Part shown: positions 54,980 through 64,000 of the stretch, in pieces
Layout of the letters: every line of letters begins with the position of its first letter
How positions within the stretch are numbered: position 1 is the first letter of the stretch
Source: Liopterus haemorrhoidalis
Lineage: Eukaryota; Arthropoda; Insecta; Coleoptera; Dytiscidae
Assembly: GCA_963971575.1 (NCBI GenBank)
Contig: OZ020625.1
Span: 21,256,474 to 21,320,473, forward strand
Direction: 5' to 3'
Length of the DNA stretch: 64,000 nucleotides
Program-made: the position numbers and the translations under genes
Notes under the pieces: model-generated
What the model saw: the letters and a program-made list of their open reading frames with translations, nothing else
Database searches by the model: none
Told to the model about the DNA's origin: nothing

Positions 54980-56982
54980 TTGATGTGAAGTGTGAATTTT
55001 CACACATTTCAGGGTTTTGCAGGTATTTAGTAAGTGAATGATGATTATTTTGGATGCGAAAACAAATTTTATATTAAAATATTTTTTTTGTTAATTTTAA
55101 TTCGAACGCCTAATACCATTATTTAGGTTTCTAAATATGTGCAGTATTTTTTTTTATATAGCAAGGTTCATTAAGAATTCCAAAATTGCGCCTATGGCTG
55201 CCATTGGTTGTTATAAGTTCCGCCCCTCTGATTTCGTGTACATTGAAACAGAATTAAATTATAATTTAAACAATTTCCACTGGCTATTAAATTTACGCTT
55301 TTAAAAATAAAATGCAACATTTGCCAAAATATAATTAGAATTTTGAAAAAAATAATTTAAACAATATAGAAATTAAAAAAAAAAAAAAATATAGTCAACT
55401 TCAGGGTTCGATCCCTATCGGATCGGGTTACATGGGTGAAAAGTCTGCTTTGCTTTGCTTTTCTTTCAAAAATTCTTTATTGTTTAAATGTTTACAATAA
55501 TAAATAATATTTACATTACACCTCCTATCACAATTGGACATATGTGCAGGTATTTTATATTTACAAATAGTGTAAAAAGATGTTTTTGCTTATAATAAAG
55601 CAGTAGCAGAGTGTTTCATAATTTTAATCATGGTTTAGGGGCAAACGATACGTTTGTTCCCTTTAAAAGGATACTAAACTAAACTTAATCTAACTTAACT
55701 AAATTAAAACTTAGACTACATTAAAAACTAACTGGGAATCTGAGCTGGGATAATGACTGCAATGAGAGACAGTCCTATGTAACTGGAACGCCTCCAGTGT
55801 AGGTTGGAAGGTGTTGGAAGGGAAGTTTGTGTATGAATGTGTGTTGTGAAGGGTGTCTAGTTAAATGTTTAGTTAAGGGGTTGGAAGAGAGTTGTGTGGT
55901 GTAGAATTTATTTGAAATTTTGTTTATATAGTCAGTAATTAGTGGTAAGTTAGTCCGTTCGTGTAGTTCAGTGATTCTGGTGTATCTGTCAGCGTTAGTT
56001 ATTAGTCTTAAGCATTTGTTTTGATGTCGTTGGAGTTGGATTTTTGTGGTTCGAGACGCGCCACACCAAGCTGGGGCTGCATAAGTCATGGTTGGTCTGA
56101 TGATGGTGGTGTATATTAGTCTATTGTTTTTCTGTGTGAGTGAGCTGTGTTTGTTTAGTAGTGGGTATAGTTTTTTAATGCTGTAGTATGCTTTGATTAT
56201 TGAATTGTGTATGTTTTGTCTGAAAATTAATGTTTTGTCAAGGTGTACGCCGAGGTATTTAACTGTTTTAGTCAAAGTTGGGTTTGTCTTATGGTCATAA
56301 ATTTTGAGTTTTGAGAAAACAGTATTGTTAGTAAATTTACGGGAGAAAACTATGGTTTCTGTTTTTTGTGAGTTTATGTTTATCTTCCATAAATCCCAGT
56401 AGTCCTGTAGTTTGTCGATGTGTAATTGTATTTGTCTTTTGGCTACCTCTGCACTGAATGAGTGGTGAAAAGTCAGCGTCAAATACCACTAGACCAGCAC
56501 ACACGTTAGAGTGTTGCTTGTTACAAAGCCATAACTTGTGTACATTATTAGCCAAAAATCACAAAAAATGCGTTTTTTTCCAAAAACCTAATCTGATCAA
56601 AAATTCCTGTTGAACTATTCCGGTTCACACCAATGTACATTACTTAGAATTTTTTCAGATTTTTAGTTTAAACCATCTGGGCTACAGGGTGTGGGACAAA
56701 AAAAATTTTGCACAATTTTGGCAAAAATCGCTTCAAAATAATTTATTTTGCAAAAATAAAAATTTGATCGTTAATTCACGTACCAAGGGCTTTCATTTGA
56801 TACCCTACTCAGAATTATAAAAAAATATTTTTTTTTTCGATGAGCACATATTTGTTTATATTTTTAGGGGGATATGTTTTTTAGATGTTTTAGTATTTTT
56901 CCTATGTGCGGGTCAAAGAGTTGTATAAGCATGCCAAATTTCAACTCTCTAGGTTTAGCCGTTTGGCTACAATTTTTACCGA

Positions 56983-57024
<42 letters not shown>

Positions 57025-57072
57025 GACAAAATGACGGTATAAGGGTTTTTTGGTCATACCTACAAAACCCTA
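54980..57072 (-). mobile_element. HINE-A copy 6, split by a jockey LINE
   Basis: It is complete in reverse: hairpin GTGTGAATTTTCACAC at 54985-55005, subterminal GGGTTTTGCAGGTATTTAG, right arm, tRNA-like segment (55395-55440 and 56484-56510) interrupted by the LINE, left arm, (GACA)n (56984-57023) and 5' terminus at 57072. A-box GGTCTAGTGGTAT and B-box-like GATCGAACCC are on the minus strand. Confidence 0.85.
55440..56484 (-). pseudogene. Jockey-type LINE, 3' part, inside the HINE
   Basis: The minus ORF 56482-55775 (235 codons) opens ALTFHHSFSAE-like just after where the catalytic DD should be. It has TVKYLGVHLDKTLIFRQNI, RPTMTYAAPAWCGASRTT and KCLRLITNADRYTRI, the thumb and C-terminal motifs of jockey-clade RT. 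The 5' truncation is exactly at the RT active site. Insertion split the HINE's tRNA-like segment. Confidence 0.88.
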
Positions 57073-57817
57073 AAAAGAAAAAAAAACGAACAGACTTATG
57101 TAACAACCCAATAATATGATATAATTATTCTAAATTTGTTTTGATATTTATAAATGTTTTTTTAACTTTTTGATTTGCAATCACAATAAATTATGTTTGT
57201 TATTTACTATACAGGTGTCCCAGCCAAGTGGCTCACCATTGCAATCTTTGTTAATAATATAGACAGAGATCGGTAAAACGGACAAAGTTCGAGTATTTTT
57301 TGCAGGAAATATTATGACAGACTCAAAAATATTTCTGTATGTTTTGTTGACCAGATATTTTGAAAATAAACATTTTTTTAAATGGTATATCCTGTATATT
57401 GTTAGGCCATTGGAATAAAGATTTTTTTGGTCTTTGAAAACTAAAAATGTTTATAATGATTTTTTTTTTTTTAATGCCGATGAATTGTTGTCTGTCCTAC
57501 AAGAAGTCGTCAAAACTGTCAATTACATCAAGTCGCGACCGCTGAATTGTCGTCTGTTTAATGCAGTGTGTCAGGTAATAGGAGAAGATCATCAGTCACT
57601 TCTGTTTCATACAGAAGTACGATAACTTTCTCGCGGAAAAGTGCTTTCTCGAATTTACGAGCTAAAAAATGAGACCCAGACGTTTTTAGAGACCCAGGGT
57701 TCAGATTTTGCTTCTCTGTTTAAAAAAAAAAAAGAATGGATAGCCAAACTTACATATCTGGTGGACATATTCGCTCATTTAAATGAGCTCAACAAAAAAA
57801 TGCAAGGCAGGAATTAT

Positions 57818-58738
57818 AAAGGTGTCTCAAAAGAAATTTTATATTTAGTGGATCGATTAAAAAAAAAGTAAGCCGTATATAGAAAAACTGTTTATTAATT
57901 ATTAAAATACACTTTTTGGGGATTTATTTCTTAAAAATAATATCGTCTAAATGTAGACCCTCGCGTTCTCGGCACTCATTTAATCGAACAGTAAAATTAC
58001 TTATGACGTCTCGGCAGGTGCACTCAGGGATACGGCAGCCCATACGGTCACTTTAGGCGAATGTAGGGGTTTCTGATGTTTGCGTTTCGGTTTCGTTGCA
58101 CTCCAGTAGCGGTAGTTCTGCTTATTTACGTGGCCATTAAGATAAAAATGAGCTTCATCCGAAAACAAAATGTTGATAAACGTTGAAAATCGCTCAATCA
58201 CCTGATTTACGAAATTAAGCCTCTGACTGGCATCTTGGGGCTTTAATTCTTGCACCAATTGAATTTTGTAGGGGTGCAGCTTTAGGTCTTCTTGCATAAT
58301 GCGATGTAATGATGATTTATGCACATTTAAAGCACTTGCGCGCTTCCGAATTGAAAGGTTCGGGTCGTCACGAACAGACTGATTAACATTCTCCACGTTT
58401 TCTACCGTTCTTGATGACCTAGGTCGCCCGGATTTTGATTTATCCAGCGTTGTACCAGTCTCTTCAAACTTTTTAACCCAATGTAGAATTAGAGGAATGC
58501 TTGGCGCATCATTTAAGTGGCGAAAACCTCGAATACTGCAGAATTTTCTACGCGCTACAGTCGCCGAATCACCGTTTTTGTAAAACTCTCGCACGCATAA
58601 CGCGCGGTCTGCTCCCGAGAAACGCTCCATAGTGACTAAATTCCCAAGAGCCAACCTACCGATTGACATAACCCCCTCGGATACGTTGCGTTCACGCAGT
58701 AAGCTAAATAAATATAAAATTTCTTTTGAGACACCTTG
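57818..58738 (-). mobile_element. rosa-type mariner, copy 2, internally deleted
   Basis: GGTGTCTCAAAAGAAATTTT at the left and its complement ending at 58738 (CAAGGTGTCTC in reverse), flanked by TA-like sequence. It is about 920 bp: about 390 bp of the transposase including catalytic residues 2 and 3 are deleted compared with 23977-25287. Confidence 0.88.
58001..58630 (-). pseudogene. rosa-type mariner transposase, N-terminal half
   Basis: The true start is MERFSGADRALCVREFYKNG at 58630; the frame happens to stay open further upstream through the terminal repeat and into hAT sequence, which is not part of the gene. It is uninterrupted through the HTH domains, FSDEAHFYLNGHV (first Asp) and HSPKVTVWAAV. 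At 58030 a deletion joins it to the C-terminal SAPAETS frame. With an intact N-terminus and no catalytic core, the product could only bind DNA. Confidence 0.85.
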
Positions 58739-59198
58739 TAGTATTTTAACGTCATCGGACAAGATTGAAAGCTTTCGCGCTAAGTTGGTGTTGTGGATCA
58801 TCCACGCTACCAATGGTAGTAATGAAATGTTCCCAAATGTCATGGTTGCCGATTCAGAAAAAAAGTGCAGGCTTTGATAGTGAAACACTTGGAGCTATTA
58901 GCAGAAAAAATGAACTCTTATTTTCCTAAGTGTGACCTGCAAGCTATGGACTGGGTAAGAAATCCATTCTCATATAGCATTTCCCTTGGACACGATAAAC
59001 GAGCAGGAAGGATTCATGGAGCTAAAAACTGATTGAACACCAAATTTTCCGAAACAGAGCTAGCACATTTTTGGCTACATATAAAAAATGAGTATCCACT
59101 GCTTTCAAAGCGTGCTATTGCAAATTCTCTTACAATTTGCCACGACCTACTTATGTGAATTGGTGTTTTCAACTCTCACTCTGATTAAATCAAAAAAA

Positions 59199-59777
59199 AA
59201 AATCAGCTGTGGCCACCACAGGACCGACCACCGTCATAAAGTACTTATATAAAATACATTCTAGCAGCAGAGTAGAAATAACTTGACCTAATATTTTCTA
59301 ACAGAGATATTATTTATCATGACCATGGAAACGTTACATATATGAAAAAATTAAGACTTAATATTTCGAAAAATTTTACAGAAATTATTCGAAATTTTTC
59401 GTTTTATCAAAAAACGTCTCAAATAAAAGTTATTAGTTATTGACCGATTTTTACCAAAAGTTGATCAACTCGTACCATTGATGGCAGAAGCTTAAATATG
59501 AAGTTTCATAAAAATCCTTTTAGCCAAATTTGCTCTGCACGTGTACACAGACAGACGGACAGACGGACAGACGGACAGACGGACAGACGGATAGACGGAC
59601 AGACGGACAGACGGACAGACGGACAGACGGACAGACGGACAGACAGACCGACAGACATCATGCTAAAAATTGTCAAAACGTTATGTAGGGACCTCAATTT
59701 GTGGAGATCCATCGAAATCTCGAAACGTCAAAATCGGTATGATCACAATACCTCCCTTATATATGTTGGCGGTCGGT
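59199..59777 (-). mobile_element. HINE-B copy 1
   Basis: Read in reverse, it starts ACCGACCGCCAACATATATA, has a GTCC/GTCT-type microsatellite (59546-59660) and ends with the subterminal TGGTGGTCGGT followed by hairpin TGTGGTGGCCACA and a T-run. It has the same architecture as HINE-A with unrelated sequence. About 240 bp at 59262-59500 are extra compared with copy 2. Confidence 0.75.
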
Positions 59778-59947
59778 AAAAAAAAAGAGAATGCCTGAGG
59801 ACGATCAACGCTGAGAGCAGCCTTATCAACGATTGTTCCAAATTTTGATCGCCTGTGCTCAGTTAAGCAGGTTCACATTTCTCATTAAACATCTTTTCTT
59901 GTTATATTGATTTTAATAATAAATAAATATTAAATAAACATTTTTTT

Positions 59948-60232
59948 ACCGACCGCCAACATATATAAGTGAGGTTTTGTGATCATACCGATTTTGATAT
60001 TTCGAGATTTCGATGGATCTCCACGAATTGAGGTCCCTACATAAAGTTTTGACTATTTTTAGCATGATGTCTGTCTGTCCGTCTATCCGTCTGTCCGTCT
60101 GTCCGTCTGTCCATCTGTCCGTCTGTCTGTGTACACGTGCAGAGCAAATTCGGCCGAAAGGATTTTTATGTATTTGATATAAGTACTTTACGATGGCGGT
60201 CGGTCCTGTGGTGGCCACAGCTGATTTTTTTC
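59948..60232 (+). mobile_element. HINE-B copy 2, head-to-head with copy 1
   Basis: The 5' end ACCGACCGCCAACATATATA at 59948, a (GTCC)n tract (60070-60128), subterminal TGGCGGTCGGT and hairpin TGTGGTGGCCACA at 60206-60222, then T-run. It ends 41 bp from the donor of host exon 2. The 5' ends of copies 1 and 2 face each other across 170 bp. Confidence 0.8.
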
Positions 60233-60272
60233 TTTGGTGTAGCTCTAAAATTTCTTGATTTGGTAGGTGTAC

Positions 60273-60410
60273 CTTGAACACAAAAAGTTTGCGGAATACT
60301 GACATATGTAATAAGTTCAAACAGTACCAGAGCGCCTAGTACAATATTTGACCACCAGACTGCGTATCCGAGCGCGTCAGTCCTCAATAGCTGGTGATTA
60401 TTTGCCAGTT
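60273..60410 (-). CDS. Host Gly-rich protein, exon 2 (candidate membrane-segment exon)
   Basis: Acceptor run T10-CAG precedes 60410 and donor GTACAC follows 60273. It is 138 nt, phase 1 at both ends, so including or skipping it keeps the frame. It reads ELANNHQLLRTDALGYAVWW then SNIVLGALVLFELITYV, a hydrophobic run long enough to span a membrane. The intron between it and exon 1 would be only 31 nt, very short for an insect. It may therefore be alternative, or the true junction may differ. Confidence 0.6.
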
Positions 60411-60441
60411 CTGAAAAAAAAAATAATAAATAAAATTTTAC

Positions 60442-60731
60442 CTGTAGCGGTAAGTGTATAGCCCTCTAAATTCTCTTCACATTCCAATTTGACAGTCTCA
60501 TTTAGGCTTAAAGTGACTGCTTCATGGAAATATTTAAATAATTTTTTATTTTGGTACGGTGGTTCATCCACAATTATATTGTATAATTCATCCGCTTCTA
60601 TGGCTGGTATTCGGTTTAAATGTTTAATAAAGTCAGCTACTCTATATCTATTTATTTTAAATCCTAAACCTGGCGTAGACAGATTCTTCTTATGTTGAAT
60701 ATATTCTGTACAAATCTCGGTTTCATTGTAT
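60442..60731 (-). CDS. Host Gly-rich protein, exon 1 (first seen)
   Basis: Acceptor TACTTGTAG precedes 60731, so an upstream exon exists outside or undetected. Donor GTAAAA follows 60442. After one base completing a codon it encodes 96 codons: YNETEICTEYIQHKKNLSTP, KINRYRVADFIKHLNRIPAI, HEAVTLSLNETVKLECEENL and GYTLTAT, leaving phase 1. It is a charged, non-repetitive domain that I do not recognise. The unbroken frame, conserved-looking splice sites and exact phase fit to later exons mark a living gene. Confidence 0.88.
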
Positions 60732-60753
60732 CTACAAGTAACAATTAACAGTT

Positions 60754-60860
60754 AGTTTTAGGATCGGTAGAATTAGTAAATCCACAACTCGGAAAATAGA
60801 AGTAATTGTTCCTCAAGGTTCCTTATTTGGGCCACGGTGTCTATTCTCAATGTTAAGCGA
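60754..60860 (+). pseudogene. Short LINE RT fragment
   Basis: The frame reads STTRKIEVIVPQGSLFGPR, the PQGS..GP motif before RT block B. Stops close it on both sides. Confidence 0.55.
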
Positions 60861-61140
60861 CCAAAGTTGGCAACATTTCTCGGAAGATTAGTATTTCCAA
60901 AATGAAATGCCCACTCTTGTTAAGAAGCTTAACAAGGCGGTAATGGGTTTATGGCAGTAATCTTAAAATTTATTGCTGTAAAAAGAATATAAGGGGTGTT
61001 AAGGGAATTTTAAATTAAAATAAAATAAAAGCCCTAATTTCTGTGTAGCCTCACGTAACGCTCCTAGGTGCTAGCGGGGCTTGAGGTGTGTGGTCGCTCC
61101 CCACCAGTCAGAGCGACGTTCTCCGCCAACAGCTCACTTA

Positions 61141-62371
61141 GGCTAAGCACATAGTGAAGCAGAGAGCAAAGCAGCGATGAAAGCGGAGAGTGAAACAGCG
61201 AAAGAATGTCGCGCTTATAAAAGAGTGTCTACACATAGTGACGCGTTTAAAATCGAGGAGAAAGTTCACAAAATTATAATGGATTTTTTACTAACAGAAA
61301 ACTCTTCCCTGAAAATTTGGTATTTACTAAAAAATAAAAATAAACACACTAGAAGGTGTAATGTTCAGAGAATAAATAAAAGTAGACATATACATGGTGA
61401 ATTTCATCATTTCTATATGCAACTCCGCGAACATCCAGAAAAGTTTCATTCTTATTTTCGTATTTCAACGTTTGATTATATTTTGAAAAAAATTCAACAT
61501 AAATTGGTAAAAAATGGACAAATTTCAATCGGAACCTACTATAAATACCTCTTATAAATGAGAACTACTTGTAAATGCCTCAATATCCATTTTAAACAAC
61601 TATTTTAGCAACGATGATGGCAGAGAAATCAAAATTGTTTGAACGCGTTGCTTTGCTCGACTATAACAACGATGGGTGCGTTTTGTTGGTGATTAGTTAG
61701 AAGTACTAGAATTGATGCGCAAGAAAACGACAATTTTGATCGTGAAGTAAACATAAAATGACATTTGCATGGAGGTTAAGTATAAAGTCGTAGAACATAT
61801 TAGTTCTGCGTGGGAAGACGAACGTGTATCGCCTAAATAAATGGACAATCTAAATAATAAATGCAGAAGACGAAAACTTTCGAAAGGTTCTAGAACGTAA
61901 TGTTTTAGAACGAATAATGGAATTGTACATATATTTTAAGATTAGATTTAACAATACTACATAAAAATTATTATAGGCATTTATTTTAGAACACAAAATG
62001 AGAATATACCTAAAAGTGATAAAATTATTTTGAAGCAATAATACGTGGATTTAATTCTAATACATTTAAAAACCAAATGAAAACAACTGCATTGAAATAG
62101 TACTTTTCATCCCCACCACACTAATTCATTCCAGTCGTTCGACCTCAAATCATCGAATGAGTTGAATGAATAGAACGAGAATATTGTCGCAACAAAACGC
62201 GTATTCTGAGTAAACCAAAACCAGGTTGGGTACAATTAAACGAACCCATTATAACCTCGCTGCAATACGCTCCACTATGCGCGTGTTAACAGGAATTCAT
62301 TTATTTAATTTCGCCGCTTTGCTCTCCTCATTCATCGCCGCTTTGCTCTCTGCTTCACTATGTGTTTAGCC
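61141..62371 (+). mobile_element. PIF/Harbinger element, deleted
   Basis: The inverted repeats begin GGCTAAGCACATAGTGAAGC and, in reverse, GGCTAAACACATAGTGAAGC, and continue AGAGAGCAAAGC for more than 30 bp. TTA lies at 61138-61140 and 62372-62374. It is 1231 bp with only the start of a nuclease gene. Confidence 0.92.
61177..61557 (+). pseudogene. Harbinger nuclease, N-terminal fragment
   Basis: A 126-codon open frame. RRCNVQRINKSRHIHGEFHH, QLREHPEKFHSYFRISTFDY and ILKKIQHKLVKNG form the block that precedes the DDE core in PIF/Harbinger nucleases. The rest is deleted, the frame ending in unrelated GTYYKYLL. The first about 20 codons are terminal-repeat sequence and the natural start may be further in. 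Confidence 0.85.
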
Positions 62372-62451
62372 TTAGCGAGAATATAGCTCTTAGCTCTCCA
62401 GTCAGTATAAACCTTGGCTTAATTAAAGAATGTTGTGTCAATTAACGTTAT

Positions 62452-62990
62452 ACCCGCGGGCCGTGTCTGGCCCGATACTTATTGTTAAACGACACGCATT
62501 GAGCGGCGGTTTAGGATTTCCTATGTATAATCAGAAATAGCTATATCATTGAGGTCCAGCATATGGCCCACGGACCGTACCTGGCCCGATATTAATTTTT
62601 AAACGACACGCATTAATCAGCTTTTTAGGATTTACTAGGTATAATCAGAAACAACTATACCATTCATGTCCAGCATATGGCCCGCGGGCCGTATCCGGTC
62701 CGATACTAATTTTTGAATGACACGCATTGAGCGGCTTTTTAGGATTTCATAGGTATAATCAAAAATAGTTAAATCAATAAGGTCCATCATATGGCCCACG
62801 GGCCGTACCCGGCCCGATATTAATTTTTAAACAACACGCATTAATCAGCTTTTTAGGATTTCCTAGGTATAATCAGAAACAACTATACCATTCATGTCCA
62901 GCATATGGTCCGCGGGCCGTATCCGGTCCGATACTAATTTTTAAATGACACGCATTGAGCGGCTTTTTATGATTTCTTAGGTATAATCAA
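62452..62990. repeat. 114-bp satellite with 228-bp dimeric structure
   Basis: The CCGAT landmark recurs at 62474, 62588, 62702, 62816 and 62930, exactly every 114 bp. Odd units share CATTGAGCGG and even units CATTAATCAG, with other paired differences, so the repeat is organised as an AB dimer of 228 bp. Each unit has a GC-rich palindrome GGCCCGCGGGCC or variant. Confidence 0.92.
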
Positions 62991-63276
62991 GAAATGTTTG
63001 TGTTTTGTTCATATACGCAGAATCATGTAAATTTTAATAATTGATTCCTGCTTATATTGATTTTAATTCGATCAGCTTGCCAACGTTGTTGGCAACAGGT
63101 CTGCTAGTTTTAAATTAAAATCGAATAGATGCAACATTAGTTCAATTGAAGTTTCTTAAAAACCATTAAGGATCTTTTCCAAATTTATAATCCTATTTCC
63201 GTTTCTAAATTTTAGGGGTTGTTATACTTGTTTGTTAGTTAATTTTCAACGTTCATAGCGCGCCTACATTAAAAAC

Positions 63277-63900
63277 ATGGCTCTTTGGCGACCATTTGAT
63301 TTTGAAGAAATTCCTAATTTCTGTAGTGAAAATAGTGAATCTGTGCAAGGTGATTTGGAGTGTGAAAATGTTGACGTTGACGTGGAATGCGAAAATGTGG
63401 ACGTGGCTACTAAAGAAAAATGTAATTTTTTAGAAGATTTCAAAGTTCTGATATTGAACGTTTATAAAAAGTTATTTTCGGAAGGTAATGGCAAAACCTT
63501 TACTTAGAACTACGGAATTAACTAGTGTTCCATACAGAACAATTCAACGTATTATGGTGGCAAAAGTCAACGAAAACGATCCTATTTACAAGTTTTCTAA
63601 AAAATAGATAGTTTAATGTCTAAAACAATAATAAATAAAATATACAACTTTTATTCGAAAAATATAGTGCCTCTTTTAATAAAAAAGTTGGAAGAAGACA
63701 GAACAGAATTTCTATACAAAGTTAGGCATATGTATAATTATTTGAAGTTGCTAGGATTTCGACATAGAACGTTAAATAAACATTTACATATTATGGAATC
63801 AGATAATCTATCGGAGTGAACCCTATAGAACTAATATGGAGCCAATTAAACGGTTATGTGCGACGGAAAAATACAGGTTTTCGGAAAATGTCAAAATGAA
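63277..63900 (+). pseudogene. IS630-like DDE transposase, internally deleted
   Basis: ATG at 63277 opens MALWRPFDFEEIPN and then FLEDFKVLILNVYKKLFSEG. After a frameshift RTTELTSVPYRTIQRIMVAK forms an HTH-like block. The region to 63800 is degraded, and at 63817 NPIELIWSQLNGYVRRKNT is the C-terminal block with the catalytic Glu of IS630-like transposases. The middle with the two Asp is missing. It is related to 1741-2190 and 32668-33137. Confidence 0.7.
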
Positions 63901-64000
63901 ATTTATTGTTGTTGTGTGATAATATCTAAGAAATTTAGATTATTATCTAATAACCTACTTACCAACATACAAACCTACATACTGTGATACCACTATCCCA

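Larger units (their letters stand above)
57465..59165 (+). pseudogene. ZBED/SCAND3-type hAT transposase remnant, split by a mariner
   Basis: From 57465: LLSVLQEVVKTVNYIKSRPL, LLFHTEVR, stop (TAA replacing Trp), LSRGKVLSRIYELKNE, WIAKLTYLVDIFAHLNELNK. This is the conserved catalytic-insertion region of ZBED5/SCAND3-like hAT transposases (HTEVRWLSRG..). After the mariner it resumes at about 58880 as VKHLELLAEKMNSYFP, DWVRNPFSYS, ETELAHFWLHIKNEYPLLSK and a decayed dimerisation end. Several stops and frameshifts; inactive. Confidence 0.88.

Noticed and set aside
58631..58888. N-terminal extension of the mariner frame by 86 codons
   Set aside because: It runs through the terminal repeat and into hAT sequence. 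The family start is the MERFSG methionine at 58630.
59498..59779. ORFs with repeated TDGQTDRR (59498 plus, 60320-59946 minus)
   Set aside because: Microsatellite translations of HINE-B.
1..64000. CRISPR arrays, operons, bacterial promoters or terminators, rRNA genes
   Set aside because: None seen. All direct repeats found are satellites, microsatellites or transposon features in a eukaryotic genome.

Overview
The window is nuclear DNA of an insect. A large, AT-rich, transposon-laden genome is indicated, and a beetle is my best guess, but the species cannot be fixed from the sequence. It has no bacterial gene organisation and no functional rRNA, tRNA or CRISPR features. At least three quarters of it can be assigned to transposable elements, usually nested several layers deep. 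Many of the nests can be resolved exactly from target-site duplications (TSDs) and restored empty sites.

Host gene: one split gene runs on the minus strand through the whole window and off both ends. Seven exons were identified, in transcript order 60731-60442, 60410-60273, 53731-53511, 43135-42987, 29497-29309, 20050-19872 and 8141-7809. Every junction has GT/AG ends and the codon phases fit throughout (phase 1, 1, 0, 2, 2, 1). The product is a glycine-rich, collagen-like-repeat protein of unknown function. Its introns are about 7-14 kb and are almost entirely transposons, several of which end 17-60 bp from a splice site.

Layout. 1-7.8 kb: a LINE fragment, a deleted mariner, an IS630-like transposase fragment, a 155-bp tandem repeat, then hAT-A (3667-7712) holding a Penelope hammerhead ribozyme, a mariner and hAT-B. 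7.8-20 kb: exon 7, then a nest of three hAT elements, a foldback element and rolling-circle (Helentron/HINE-type) elements, then exon 6. 20-29.5 kb: a 2-kb palindromic foldback element carrying the same small gene in both arms, a PIF/Harbinger with a hAT MITE inside, rosa-type and classical mariners, an ATCGAT-rich hAT, a Tc1, then exon 5. 29.5-39.2 kb: a 6.3-kb IS630-like transposon broken by a Helitron and by a long-TIR element, then a widespread orphan transposon-type ORF split by a HINE. 39.4-48 kb: a Harbinger MITE with tRNA-like segments, an RTE LINE, exon 4 and a near-complete R4/Dong LINE seated in (TAA)n. 48.5-60 kb: a Penelope-like element with a hAT inside, MITEs, exon 3, a jockey LINE inside a HINE and a ZBED-type hAT split by a mariner. 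60-64 kb: exons 1 and 2, a PIF/Harbinger, a 114/228-bp satellite and another IS630-like remnant.

Most notable: (a) HINE elements that share position and orientation of an internal tRNA-like segment but differ in its sequence; (b) the near-perfect 2-kb palindrome with a duplicated, convergent two-exon gene; (c) a well-paired hammerhead ribozyme; (d) the host gene itself, with a candidate 138-nt membrane-segment exon behind a 31-nt intron.
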